NCBI RefSeq assembly: GCF_001411555.2
Contig: NC_049904.1
Span: 23,573,370 to 23,637,369 of the forward strand
DNA: 64,000 bases
Direction of reading: 5' to 3'
Source of the DNA: Juglans regia
Lineage: Eukaryota; Streptophyta; Magnoliopsida; Fagales; Juglandaceae
A program made the position numbers and the translations under genes. Shown one piece after another: positions 25,406-42,587 of this stretch (position 1 is its first letter; the number at the start of each line of letters is the position of its first letter). Below the pieces are notes generated by a model. The model made no database searches. It had not been told where the DNA came from and saw only the letters and a list, made by a program, of their open reading frames with translations.

Positions 25406-27415
25406 GTTGTATGTGGGGAGAGTGAGGTTACACATGTTTGATCCTTTGTTTGCAAATGTGCAAAAAAGCTTGTTGGGTGGAAGAATAAGCTTTTATCTTT
25501 TAAGGGCAAAATTATTCTTATAAAGTATGTATTGAATAGTATGCCGATTCACATGTTTTTTATGATGAATCTGCCAAAAGGAGTTCTTAAAGGTTTGAAG
25601 TTGATTTTTTCAAATTTGCTCTGGGGTTCGAATATGGACAAGAAAAAGGGGAAATGGGTATCTTGGCCTAAGATTTGTTTGCCATTGGAGGAGGGTGGAC
25701 TGTGTGTTCGGGACCTCTCGGACATTCAATCATCCTTACTTATGAAGTTCGCATGGAAGATGCTCACTAATGGGTCTTTGTGGTCTAAGTTCTTCAAGGC
25801 AAAGTATGTTGGAAATTCACATCTTGCTATGTTGGTGTCATCCACAAGAGGTTCTCAGTTTTCGAAAGGCATCTTGCGGGTATTACCACTGGTGTTGATT
25901 AATTCGAGATGTTTGGTGCGTAGGGGAGAATCGAGTTTCTGGTTTGATAATTGGTCAGGTGATGGGGTTATTACGGAAGTGAAAGAGGTGGTTGGAGATC
26001 CTAGTATAAAGGTCTGAGACTTGATGAATGAGGATGGTTGGGATTTATTTAAATTACGGGATCTGGTAGATGACGAGATGGTGGAGAGGATTACTCGGTT
26101 TCCTATTCGATTGCGAGAGGCTAAGGATGTTTATGTATGGAAGCTTACAGCGGATGGTTCGTTTAGCTCAAAGTCTGCTTGGCAATTACTTAGGCACAAA
26201 GGTCCTATTTGCCAGTAGAAAAAATGGTTGTGACAACATCATGTTCCTAAGAAAATTTCTTTTGTGTGTTGGCGTGCTCGGCAACATGCTATTCCGGTAA
26301 GACCATTAGCATTGGTCTATGCATATGCAAAATTACCTTTTTTGCATATTCACTTTGTCATTCAAGCAAAATTTTCACATTGGCTTATGCATATTTGAGA
26401 CAAAATAATAAAAAAATATTATTATTTTATTATTATTAATTTTTTGTAAAAATTAATTTTTTTTTATATATTTTGCAATTAACATCCACTACATATATTT
26501 GACATTAATAATACAAATACAATAATAAAAAATATAATTTTTTTATATATTATATTAGAAATATAATAAAATGAAAAAAATATATATATAATATATTATA
26601 ATAATAAAATGAATGTGCAAGTGAATGTTTGTTGTGTTGTTGAAGGAGAGAGAAAATGAAAGGATTGTGAGAGAGAAAGAGTGGGATGAGAGAGAAATAA
26701 TGATTAAAATATTATTTGTAGGGTGAATAGTAATTATCCAAATTTGTATAAGCACTGTTCATAAATAGCTAAATATTTGGATATGCTAGTGGTGTCTAAG
26801 CCTCCGAAGAAAATTGCTTGGTCTTGGCCTGGTCAGGATTTTGTTAAATTAAATGTGGATGGAGGTTCTTGTGGTAATACAGGTCCTTCAGGTGGGCGAG
26901 GTGTTATTCGGGATGCTCAGGGAAAGGTTCTTGCGGGTTTGCTCATTTTTATGGTCATGCCACTAATACTGTTGCAGAATGCCAAGCTTTTCTTGATGGT
27001 TTGCAGCTATGCCGTCAGCTTGGTTTGAGGAATTTTTTGGTTGAATATGATTCGAGCGTTGTGGTGGGCTTTTCGAGGATGTGTAAGTTTTAATATTTAT
27101 GAGATTTTTGGGAAGAAGCACAGGAACTCATCTGGTCACTCAATGTTCAAGTTCATCATGTCTATATATATATATAGAGAGAGAAGCAAATTATATGGTT
27201 GCAGACTATCTGGCTAAAGAGGGGGCAAAGGGACGTTCTAGTGATTTTTAGGGGGATGGTTATGCGTAGGGACGGTTTCATGGTCTTGTATGTATTGATA
27301 GATGGGGTATTCCTTATATTAGCCGAAAGTAGATCACTTTGTCGTTGTATTCCTGGCTTTCCTCCGCCTTAGTGAGCATCTTTTTAATAAAAAATATATT
27401 TCGGAAAAAGAAAAA
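25406..27415 (+). mobile_element. LINE remnant, RT tail to RNase H
   Basis: Conserved post-RT text is readable: KGKIILIKYVLNSMPIHM near 25500-25560, GVLKGLKLIFSNLLWG, VSWPKICLPLEEGGLCVRDL, and a zf-RVT region (LRDLVDDEMVERI; WKLTADGSFSSKSAW) up to 26218. After a MITE (26309-26786) comes part of an RNase H domain (26777-27028: KLNVDGGSCGNTGP, GGRGVIRDAQGKVLAG). It ends in an A-rich tail at 27405-27418 that touches the left border of duplication block B. Stops and frameshifts throughout. Confidence 0.85.
26309..26786. mobile_element. Tourist-like MITE in the LINE
   Basis: The element is AT-rich and begins GCATTGGTCTATGCATATGC; the complement of its right end begins GCATATCCAAATATTTAGC. TTA precedes the left end and TAG follows the right, near the 3-bp TTA/TAA duplication of Harbinger-type MITEs but not perfect. 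A second internal CATTGGCTTATGCATATTTG phrase near 26377 repeats the start. It separates the zf-RVT from the RNase H part of the LINE. Confidence 0.55.
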
Positions 27416-27592
27416 AATAGTAATGTGAAGATCAAGCTATAATGCTAATATAAATATACATGCAGGGCTGATGATATTGCACTCATTCTACATGCATACC
27501 CTTTTTGTCATCGTAGAGGCAACAACATCAGAGTTTTATTGCAAATCATTGTTATAATCTTCAGCAAGAGAGTACTAACACTTGTTTTGGTG

Positions 27593-32075
<4,483 letters not shown>

Positions 32076-32222
32076 TGTGCTCCAAATGGATCTCATTTCT
32101 TATGGAACTCTTAAAAGCCTTCAAAGCCTCAATCTGAACTTCTAGGCTTGATTCTTCCGATAGAACAGTCACTAGAACAGCACAAGTTATGACTATTGCC
32201 AAACTTATACTTTAGATGCCAT
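32076..32222 (-). pseudogene. FLS2-like 5' stub (third copy)
   Basis: About 147 bp match the first ~45 codons of copies A and B, starting at the ATG (32222-32220). A one-base deletion in the fourth codon region (TATACTTTAGATG versus TATACTTTTAGATG) shifts the frame, and GGATCTCATTTC has two extra bases relative to GGATCATTTC. Homology stops at about 32076, where block B upstream sequence begins. Upstream of the stub (32223-33000 and beyond) the match to copy A's 5' flank is closer than to copy B's own. It is a remnant of an unequal exchange. Confidence 0.85.
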
Positions 32223-32999
32223 TGATATAGATCAAATGCTAGATACTGATATATGGAAGAATGAAGATGAATTGAAAGACGCATTTCTAATAAAAAAAAC
32301 CAGCTAATAGTTGCGCCACAAACCTTGACTCTTTCCAAACAAATTTTGTCACTGCATGGAAGAAAAACTTGGTTCTCTGAATCATATCAAGAAACCTATT
32401 TTTGACTCTGAGCTCATCTAAACATGACAAATACATATCCAAAAGCTAATGGAGGTACAAACGAAAACATGGCCCACTTTTCCTTCCATAATGTGGAAAT
32501 AAATCCCATATATCTTGGATTCATATCAAGTTTCCTTGACACATTTAGCTGGATGGGACCAATGAGTAAAGTAGCAAGAAAGGATGGTGGGAAAAGTTCA
32601 TTAATCTAAGCTAAAGTCCAAGATTTCTAAACAAGGGTCAGTAGAGAAACTAATGCAAAAGCAGCACACTGATCTTTGAAATCTAGCATTGTAGTTTGGC
32701 GGAGTGTGGTATCCGCGCGCGGTTTTGACTAAGCAGTGTACTAGGACAAGTTGCAAGTTAACGGCCAAAATGATGGGAAAGGACAGGAGATATTGGAAAC
32801 AAATGGAGATTGAGATGGCTACCGAATTGTCTGACCAAATCTGACCAATATATTATTATGGGGTTTTTGGTTGCATGAATCACGCATGTCCTTCAGAAGG
32901 AAAAACTTCAGGTTCCCTTATCGACCAAATGTTTAACCAAATTAATGAGAAGGGAGAGACCAAATGTTAATGATCTAGATGTGTCATTCCTTTCTTTAA

Positions 33000-35675
33000 G
33001 ACACGCTTCAAGAAAAAACTTATTTAAAATAAAAATAATTATTTTCTATTAAAATGAATCATTTTCATTATACATAATCATTTTCATCACAAATAACTCG
33101 TTATAAATAGTCATTTTTCATGAAATGATCACTTATTCCACCGAGACCAGAAAAATTCCATGACCAGAAAATGTGGTTAGATGAGACCATGCAAAGTGCA
33201 TAAAACTCTATTTATCTCCGAAAGTTTAGATAGTGAGTTAAAATGAAATGAGTTGAGATGCAAATTGAAAGTTGATTAAAATATTATTTTTTAATATTAT
33301 TATTATTTTAAAATTTAAAAAAGTTGAATTGTTTATTATATTTTATGTGAGAATTTAAAAAAGTTATTAATGATTAGATGAGATGAGATTAGTTGATATC
33401 AACTCTGAAACTAAACGGGACTAAAAAAATTGATAAAATTTTCGAATGTCAATTTCAAATCCTATTCTTTATTACGGAAGTTTGATATTTTTTATGGTTA
33501 ATACAAAATTGGTTGAGGTAGTTTGTCTTATAATCAATTGTTTCTTATCCTTTTTAATCGAAATTTTTATGATATATGATTTTAGGATCGATCAAATATG
33601 TCTCTCAATAAGAATTCCACCTATACTAAGTATAAGGTTTTATTTAGATAGTGAGATGAGATTAGATTATTTATAAATAATAATAAAATTATTTATAAAT
33701 AATATAGTGAAATGGTTTGAATTAATATGTTTCATAAGGTTTTGAAAAATGAGAGAAAAAAATTAAATTGAATAAAAATATTATAAAATTAAAATATCTG
33801 TCATTTGATATGCCATCCTTAAAACACACGTGTATTAAAAATTAAAAATAGTATAAAGGAATACAAATTTGAGAAGATTTAGAAGAACATAAAAACAAAA
33901 AAATAAAAAACTTGAAACCAAAAAATGAAACTTAAGAAATGATAAAAATCCTTAAATTGAAAAAAAAAAACCAAAACTTGACGGAAAATAATAACAAAAG
34001 AATTAATTTAAAATAAAGAAAAAAGAAATAGTTAAAAAATATAAGAAAATTAAGATTAATACATCGTCATTTTTCCAGTTCTATTCCAATTTCAGCGTTA
34101 TTTGAGCATTTTGTACATTTTAATTAAGATTTTTTTGAGTAAAACTTTTATATTTACTGGTTTGTTTATTTTTGTATTTTTACCAAGCATTACCATTTAA
34201 TTTTTATTCCAATTAATTTAGATTTTCTCCATCTTTTATGCTAACCTATCTTTTCTTTTAGGCAAGATCATAATATTTTCATTTTTATTAGGTGGGGGGT
34301 TTAAACTTTTTTTATTTTATAATATTTTGATTTTATTATTATTTTTATACAAGTGAGACCACATGTTGACTTGTCATTCTTGCTTATACGTACGATGTTA
34401 TTAACGTTTTACTAAAGCAGTTATATGTGATAGGAAGAACTGTTTGACTTTAAGGCAAATCATAGATATTAATTATGTATTTAGACCTTGGAAGGAAGAA
34501 AGGTAAGAAAGGGAGAGAGAGAACCTCCATTCTCTACTATAGTCAAGGGGTATGGACGTTTTTGGGGTAATGTTACTTTCAGACGAAGAGCTTTCTTGCA
34601 TTTATGCATGGTTTGTTCTCCATTATTAAAAGTTTAATCATAATAATAATAGAGAAATTCTATAAAAAAAGTCTTTTACCACACACTTCCACCTAATCAA
34701 TATGTGATTTGTCATTTTTATCCTTCTATCTTGTAAAATCACCACTTATCTTAAAAGTTTAAATTGATGGGAATAAGTAGATTTTATTATCTGTATTATA
34801 TTCTTAACACCCCCACGTCGGGTCAGTTTCTTTCTCATTAAGTAGGTCCAACGCATGAAATATTTAATTAAAAATGTGAGTGTAGAATTAGGGTTCAAAC
34901 TCAAGACATCTACTCTGATATCATGTGAATTTACCACTTGTCTCAAAAGGTTAAGCTGATGGAAAATATAGATTTTATTATTTGTATTATATTCTTAACA
35001 TATTTTAATGTTTAAATATGTGTGTTTAACTATAAGAGTAAAAATAACAAATCACATGTTGATTAAGTGAAAGTGTGTGGGGGTATACCTTACATGTAAA
35101 ATTTCTTATAATAATATGCTCTATTTTCATAGCATGAATGTGTAAATGAATGGTGGAAGAAAAACACTTAAGTTTTACGTCATTGCTTAATGCATGAACT
35201 TGCAACCTCCTTGATTTCTTTCTATTAATGTCAAAATATATAACCATTAAAGAGCATGTGCTGTGTAGGGAGACCATTACCCTCATTCACAAAATGAGAT
35301 TATGGAGTTCAATGGGCCAACTTCCTAGCCCATTATGGGCCCACAACTAAATAGTCCACCCACAGAGAATAAAAATAACACTCGATTCATTATTTGGGCT
35401 TGCTTGATTACTGAATACACTCAAGAATTTTCAGGCTTATATTGAGAAATATACAAAAGGTTTCTTCATTTCCAATTATTTTCCTAATTAATGAGTTATT
35501 ATTGTCCTTGATTCCTAAATTTCTTTTATTTCTCTAGTTCTTTTTATTTTATTTCATTTTATTTGAGGCCCTCTTTAAATTTAGTATATTTTATAAAATT
35601 CAAGGAATTAATGATTTTGTAAAATCAATGTAATTCCAATTCTTGAGTGTTAAGTACAGGATTTGGAGTCTAAGC
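33000..35675. other. Remainder of duplicated upstream DNA, no gene
   Basis: Collinear with 18640-21185. It holds GTTTGGATAGTGAGATGAG-type repeats at about 33218-33425 and 33638-33800 (the second truncated), and AT-rich sequence. A ~300-bp insert relative to block A near 34690-35035 contains the phrase TATTATCTGTATTATATTCTTAACA twice (about 34776 and 34976). No open frame resembles a known protein. Confidence 0.55.
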
Positions 35676-36408
35676 AGTGGAGGGTGAAAAATATGCACGA
35701 ACCCCTAGACCACTTGAGAGTTTATAAGAGCACATTCATCCGTTTCATAAACTCCCTTATTTTCTAAATCTTGGAGAAAAAATTTGGGAGAAAATGAGAT
35801 TTCCCCTCACATCCAGATCCCTAAATTATGGATCCTATTTTGGGTTGGTACAGTGTTTCTCCATATTTGGAGAACCACTGCTTATCCCCAACTTATTTTT
35901 TTATTCTTTCCTACTTTTGGTCCCGTGTGAAACTCTCTCTAGATGTTGTCGTTCATATTGGCCCTCTCTCACACCGTTTTCCACCATCGACAGTAGCCTT
36001 TCCGATCGACTTCTATATGTAAGTCTCTGCTCTTCTCTCTCGCTCAAATGGAACACACACCCTCAAGCTCTCTCAATTTATGTGATGGCTTTCATATGAG
36101 ATAAATCCCAGTTTCGAATCTCTACTTTGCATTATGCATTCATTGGATCTTTCTGAGATGAAAATCAAAAACCCTAGTCTTAGACTAACAGTTGGATTTG
36201 GTATCTTGTCTATGAGCTTTTCTACGGTTTCACCAACTAAGATTGTGTTACGGATTTGGAAAAAAATATAGGGCAAATCCATTCGGAGAGCTTCTTTGAT
36301 TTATTCTTTGTGAATCATCTGTGATTATGAGATTTGGCTCTGAGATTTTCTAGAAGTTGTTGTTGTGCTTTGGTTTCTACTGTAATTTTCGTACTCTTGT
36401 TGTTCTTT

Positions 36409-36870
36409 GTGATTCTGTGATTTTAGCCACTGTCATTCTATGTTGCTTGGATTGGATTTGAGCCACTATGATTTAAACATATGTTGTGAATTGAGCCCCC
36501 ATTTGTGTTGATTCCAAGGGATGGAAGTTTATTATTATGCCTCTGTTATTGAATGTAATTTTATTCAATTTTGGCGATTCTGTTGTTCTAAGTTATCTGT
36601 AATTTTACCCATTGTCATTCTATGTTGGTTGGATTGGATTTGAGCCACTGTCATTCAAACCCATGCTGTGAATTGAGCCCCCAGTTGTGTTGATTTTGTG
36701 AGGGATGGAAGTCTATTGTTGTGCCTCTGTAATTGATTGTAGTTTTATTAAATTTTGGTGATTCTGTTGTTCTAAATTATCTGTGATTTTACACACTGTC
36801 ATTCTATGTTGTTTGAGTCGGATTTGAGCCAGTGATATTGAAAACCTATGATGTGATTTGAGCCATTTAT
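36409..36870 (+). repeat. ~183-bp tandem repeat, about 2.5 units
   Basis: The phrase TGTCATTCTATGTTG(G/C)TTG occurs at 36431, 36613 and 36797 (spacing 182 and 184). It is flanked each time by ATTTTA(G/C)(C/A)CA and GGATTTGAGCCA, and, in the first two units, by TGTGAATTGAGCCCCCA. It lies in the non-coding 5' part of the Harbinger element, upstream of ORF1. Confidence 0.85.
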
Positions 36871-38491
36871 GCGTTGACTCTTTGATGGAAAGGTAGCTAT
36901 TTTTGTGCCTTTGTGATTTGAGGAATCGATTGCTGTGATATTTGAATATTGAAAAATCTGTTCATGTGATTTGTAGACAATATTTTGAGTTGGGATATTT
37001 TGTTATTTACATATGTCAGTTGTGATCTCTTCTATACTTGTTTTGTGTTATTTATTTACCTACTTCCTATTGTTTATTGATTCTCTCATTGACGTTTAGT
37101 TCTACTTTTTTCTTTTGCCACTTTTGGTGTTGATTTAGGGCTCTCGTTAGGGTTGCATGTTTAGTGTAAGGCTGTGATGATGGTTCTAATTACTATTTGA
37201 TGTGTAAAATCATAAGTGCTGTCAATAGGGCTCGATCGATATGGCAGGGTAATCCTAACCCTGGTTTGCCACCTTTTACTTGTTATAGTTTTCACAAAAG
37301 CAACCATGGTTAAAGGTTTTGCAGCCATTCGAGCTTGGGCTCCTATTTTATGTATGCTGTAAATAAAAAACAATTCTAAGCCCCATGGAAAAAAAAATAT
37401 TTTATGGTTGATATTTGAAGTTAAATGCTGTAAATTTAAATTATGTTATTCTTTAGGAAAGCGGATGATGTTGCTCTTATTCATTTAGCATGCATACTGT
37501 TTGTTTATTTAAAATCATGTTGTATTAAACATGTCTGCAATTATGTTTTGACATGGTCTATTATTCATTTAGCATGTAGGCGTGTTTTTTTCGGTTTGAA
37601 GCGTGAATTTGTTTCTTATTTCACCTGCTTTGATGTGATATATCTATGCTAAACATCTTTTCATGGACATATACCTAAAAGCTTGTTATTTTTGCTATTC
37701 TTGTTTGATTTTGACATTCTGGTCAGTATTGTTTGCATTGAAATTCTGGTATTTTTTTAGTGTTCTATTTTGATTTACTCATGTTGTTCAGTTTTATTTG
37801 TTAGATTAGTTTCTTCTTTAGATTCAGTTTTGTTATTAAGTTCTTATGGTATGATTAATTTGTCATTTTGCTATTCTATTATTCAAAGATCAACCTAGAG
37901 TCTTGATTATTTTTATAAGCCCCCTAGTTGTGATTTTTTTTTTGGCTTTCATTGGATTATTTACTTCTTTCAAATATCAGAGTTGTTCTATATCCATGTT
38001 GTTATATTCCATCTTACTTACAATTTAGAGTTGTTGTTCAAAAACTATGGATGTGAGATTTTTATAGGCATGCTTACCAACTTCAACAAAATTATACATG
38101 CTGTCAATATATCTACATGCATGCTGTTCAGTTTTGTGATTGGGATGTGATATTCAGTTTTATTCGTTGGATAATTTCTTATTTCACTAGTTTTGATGTG
38201 AGATATATATGCTAAACATCATTTCATCTTCTTTAAATCTACATCATTTCTTGTAGTTGGTTGTGTTTGATTTTGGCATGCTTCTATAATGGGTTCCCAA
38301 GAGCATGGGCATATGTACTTGTCATTGTCTGTCCCCCTCAACTGTGATGATACAAAGTTGAGTGGGGATAAATGAAAGTTGGGACATACTCTAGGGTAGG
38401 GTAACTTGGATGGCCAATCACCACTCTCAAAATCTCTAATCTATTGTTCTTGAGTTTCTAACATATTTATCAATTGTTGTGTGTCTAGAAT

Positions 38492-39577
38492 TTGTTAGAG
38501 ATGGACTTTCAAGACAATGGATATATGTATTTCACGACCCTCCTTAACCAGGACCCACTCCTTGACCACACTTACATTAGTCAAACTCAACAATCTCCTT
38601 TGACATTGGACGACTCTCCACCCCCACTCCAAATAGAGCATCTCGTCATAAAAAAAATAACCAGGGGTACAAATTTTACCCAATGATAAGACAAGTTACT
38701 TGTCTCGACATAGTTGAATACCAGTGTAGATGTCATCTAAGGAACGGACAAAAAACACGCCCAACTTTGAGATAAATTTTTATTTACTTCAATCAGTTTA
38801 AAGAAACTACAACTGAGTAAAGTGTTGGGTCCTTAATACATCGGTGGTCAACCATTCAAGAGGCGACCAAAAAATTTTGTGCAAAACTTGTCCAAGTTGA
38901 AGGGTTGAATCAAAGTGACATGACTGAATAAGACAAAGTATAACCATCCACTACTAATAACTTTTTATAGCTGCTATTTTTTTTAAAGTTTCTGTGGCCG
39001 TTCTGCTTGGTAATTGTTTTATATTTCTCTCTATTATGGCAAGTTTTCCAAAGAGAAGATCATGTACCAATCACTAGAGAATACTTCCTTTCAGTTCGAT
39101 TATTGTTGTTGGCACCTGTTGAAAGACCAATCCAAATGGATTCAACGTTGCATAAAAGAAGGTCCAAAGTGAAGGTTAACGATGTCCCCAACCTCGACTC
39201 ATACCTCAGCTGCATTTATAGATTCAGTAAATGATATCGAAGCAAAGAATGTATTGGACAATGTTATCGTTGAATTGGAGTGGCTAATGGGAAAGAAGGC
39301 TGAGAAAGCAAAACGTAAGGCCGAAGGCAGGCGAACAAAGGACATTGTTCAGCTGAGCAAGATGAAGTATACTCTTCTCAAGGAGTCACGCGCTCACGAG
39401 AGATTGAGATTGGAGGTCGAGAGACTTGAATTTGCCCGGTTACAAGCGGAGAGTGAGGGCTTGGAGAGAGAGGAGCGAATCATGATGATCAATGTGCCCA
39501 CCTTGCTTGAACTACAAGGGACATATTTCCAGCAACTTCAAAGGGAGATTGTGGCGAGATGCAATGCTAAGAATTAG
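38492..39577 (+). pseudogene. Harbinger ORF1 (MYB/NAM-like accessory protein) remnant
   Basis: The first open part (38492-38686) begins near an FTTLLNQDP block and ends RGTNFTQ-like. Then come broken frames reading GTDQKHAQLWDKIFIYFNQF and RSVGSL-IHRWSTIQ (about 38740-38880), the trihelix/MYB-like core of Harbinger ORF1 proteins. The last open part (39182-39577, 131 aa) is a charged coiled-coil tail with repeated Lys/Glu and Arg. ORF1 proteins of this kind assist the transposase in binding the ends. Not functional as read. Confidence 0.7.
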
Positions 39578-39965
39578 TGACTTTGTTTTTTTTTTTATAA
39601 AATTTATGTTATTGATGCGTTCTCTAATTTGTATAATTTTTTAAACATTAATCAGTGAGTTTGTAGCCATTGGTTAGTTGTTATTGTTAACAAATTTTAT
39701 AACTTTGGTAGTATTTATCCTTAAAACAAGTTTTTGACAATGATCTTGTGCATGAATAAAAGATGGTAAACAACATATTAACAACTGCTTAAACTATTAC
39801 AGATAATGAACATAATACAGCTTGGCATGTTCTATTTCAAGAGAATATTTTTTAGAGAATGGAAGTTGAACAAATAGGACTATCTAGTTACTACTAATAA
39901 GATCAGAAATTATAGTGGATTGAAAATACTCTACTTTTGGGAATATAATTCTCATTGATACTCAA

Positions 39966-41170
39966 TTAGGTCTGAATGGAGTTGATGATGTGCCGAAGTA
40001 TCTCTAATTTCATGATGACATTGAATGAACTCCATAAGCTCGACTGTAGGATTGCGTGAGAGTTGAGAAAGATCATCTCAACTTGATCGTACTCGAACTC
40101 GGGATCCTGATTATCATCATGCTCGTCTTTGATGATCATGTTATATAGAATAACACATGCTTTCATTATATTTGTTAGATCTCTAATCTCCACAAATGAT
40201 TGCAAAGCATTGTTGAAGGATCTCAAATGCAACATCTACATCCTTTATTGCTAATTCTTGTGCTGCTGAAAAATATTTCTTCTTATTCTCTTATGGAGAT
40301 GGAACAGTCTTCATAAATGTTGACTACTTTGGAAAAATACCATCAGCAATGTAGTATCCCATAATGAAGTCATTGCCATTGATTGAGTAATTTACTAGAA
40401 AAGCACGCCCTTGGGCAAGTTTAGTGAAAATGAAAGATCTTTCTAGCACATTAATATTATTATGTGACCCTGGTAGTCCAAAAAATGCAAGTCATATCCA
40501 AAGACATATGAAGCAACCGCTTCTTGTATAATAGTTGGTTCACGACAATAGCTAGAGTACATACCTTTACAGGCTGCTTGATAATTTTTCTACTTCTAAT
40601 GCATGTAATCAATGCTTCCTCTAATATCCATGGAAATCCACGTTGTTCACCAACAGCGAGCAATCGTATAATATCAGTTGCATTTTGGGACCATAAATAT
40701 TCATTAGAAAAAATATTTACAATTGCGGTTACAAAATTTTTTAGGCACTCTATTGCGGTGGTTTCTCAAATCCGTATGTATTCATTGATAAAATCATCAG
40801 TTACTCCATGTGCAACCATTCTAAGTGCAACGGTTATCTTTTGCAAGGAAGATAAATCGAGTCTTCTAACATTATCTCTTCTTTGACTGTAGTGAGCTCG
40901 TAAGCCTCTACCTCATGTTGAATACAAAGAAACAGAGGATGACTCATATGAAATCTCATTCGAAATAGATTTGAGGGATATACTGGTACTTTTGCAAAAT
41001 AGTCATGAAATAACTGTTTGTGCCCTTTAATATGATCATGCCAAATATACTTATGACGTTGATGATTACTACGATAAGTCGATGTTTATCCGTCATCGTT
41101 ATTAAGAACAACCTCCAACTCATCTTCATAGGATAGTTTAAGTAGCAATTTGCGAAAAAATGTGCAAGCC
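39966..41170 (-). pseudogene. Harbinger DDE transposase remnant
   Basis: Read on the minus strand from 41170. The start is ACTFFRKLLLKL; HKYIWHDHIKGH and LFRMRFHMSHPLFLCI follow. SHNNINVLERS and GNDFIMGYYIADGIFPKW (near 40330-40470) belong to the catalytic DDE_4 core, then KDVDVAFEILQQ-FAI. IMKACVILYNMIIKDEHD (around 40125-40185) is the signature near the third acidic residue. Numerous stops, so inactive. Domestication is unlikely given the decay. Confidence 0.85.
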
Positions 41171-41431
41171 ATTTTAAGAAGCAGTGGAAAATGAGGCCGA
41201 AATTATATTTCTCTTCAAAGATTTAGGTTGCTGAAGATGCGAATGGAACCAAAAGTCCTCTTATTTATACACAAAAAGGGATCCGTTTAAAAAAATATGG
41301 CAGTTAAGAAAAAGTTTAAAAATATTACCATTACATACAAGACAAAAAATATTACCGTTAGAACAAAAGACAAAAATATTATTGTTTAAGCGGAAAATAT
41401 GTGTTACCCTTGGACAAAAGATAAAAGAATA

Positions 41432-41560
41432 TTATTGTTGCAACTCGGAGAAAATGTGTTGTCGTTGGAAAAATGACAAAAAATTTTACCGTTGCATCGC
41501 AACTCGGAGAAAATGTGTTGTCGTTGGAAAAATGACAAAAAATTTTACCGTTGCATCAAT
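41432..41560 (+). repeat. 59-bp tandem duplication
   Basis: CAACTCGGAGAAAATGTGTT with the following GTCGTTGGAAAAATGACAAA repeats almost perfectly at a 59-bp period (starts 41441 and 41500). It lies in the Harbinger element between the transposase and the right end. A degenerate third unit follows. Confidence 0.85.
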
Positions 41561-42587
41561 GAGAAGATGTGTTACCATTAAATAAAAGACATTTAAAAAA
41601 AAAAAAAAAAGTAGCTTCACCATTTGGCAAATGGCAATTATTTCAGTTGCAACATGAGATGAAACACGTTGCAGGTCTCAAATGTTTGGCTAAATGAAAA
41701 AAAATAAAAGATGCAGCAACTATAGTTTAATTGATGAGAAAAATACAATCAAAATTTTCATTTTTCGTAATCTATTCCTCAAGTTAACAGATTATCTGAG
41801 CTTCATAACACTCGCAAACCAATTAAATTGGAGAAATATAGGCAATCAAATATCTAAATCCATGCTCCAAGCTTTCACTTGCTCTCTATATCATACTGAT
41901 TCATTACCAAATATATGCCATGAGCAAATGCCCCTACCAGCACAAGCGTAAACAAACGGTCCCTTAAAACCAAGTTCTTCCTCGAAGAGAGTCGGGTGAG
42001 AGGAAGGATAAGGGCATAGACAAGTGGAAACAAGAACTTAAATGGGGATCATTTTCGTTGCCTTTTTATTGCGGCTTCCTGGCTTGAAGGATCGGACAAC
42101 AAGGCCATGATGGTGATGAAGTTGAAGAAGAGTCGGCTTTCTATTAAGAGAAAAAATATTACCGTTATATGTGAATTAAAATGGTATCATCATACAACAA
42201 AAAATATTACCGTTACATCTTGGACAAAACCATAATCTTTATTTTTATTTATCCGTTACAAATATCATCGCGTTGGAAAATGCACATATTTAAAAAATAA
42301 ATTTATTATTTTTAATACTATAATAATACTCTGGAAAAACATGGGATTTGTGTTTACAAAATTATGTGAAAGGTGATAGTTAAAAACTGAAGGAAAAAAG
42401 ACAAAAGAGTTTAGTAGTTAAGTATGTAAATAGAAGTTAGAAAAAAATAATAAAGAAAAAATAGAGATATATTATTTTAATAGAATAGATAAATGAGAGA
42501 GAATGAGATGTATGAGCTTTTTTAAAGATGAGTAAAATTTAAGAGAAAATTTTATGAAAACTTATTGGGAAGCGGATGTGAATGCTC

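Larger units (their letters stand above)
35728..42587. mobile_element. PIF/Harbinger DNA transposon, degenerate full-length copy
   Basis: The left end is GAGCACATTCATCCGTTTC; the complement of the right end is GAGCATTCACATCCGCTTCC. Both are of the GAGCA(T)TCACAT(C/T)xG type known from plant Harbinger elements. TAA precedes the left end and TGA follows the right, a one-mismatch 3-bp duplication. Inside are both expected genes in convergent orientation: an ORF1 MYB/NAM-like protein on the plus strand (38492-39577) and a DDE transposase on the minus strand (39966-41170). Both carry stops. Length 6.86 kb. Confidence 0.8.

Noticed and set aside
36409..36870. CRISPR-like or satellite array
   Set aside because: Only about 2.5 long units of ~183 bp with no spacers; a simple tandem duplication inside a transposon.
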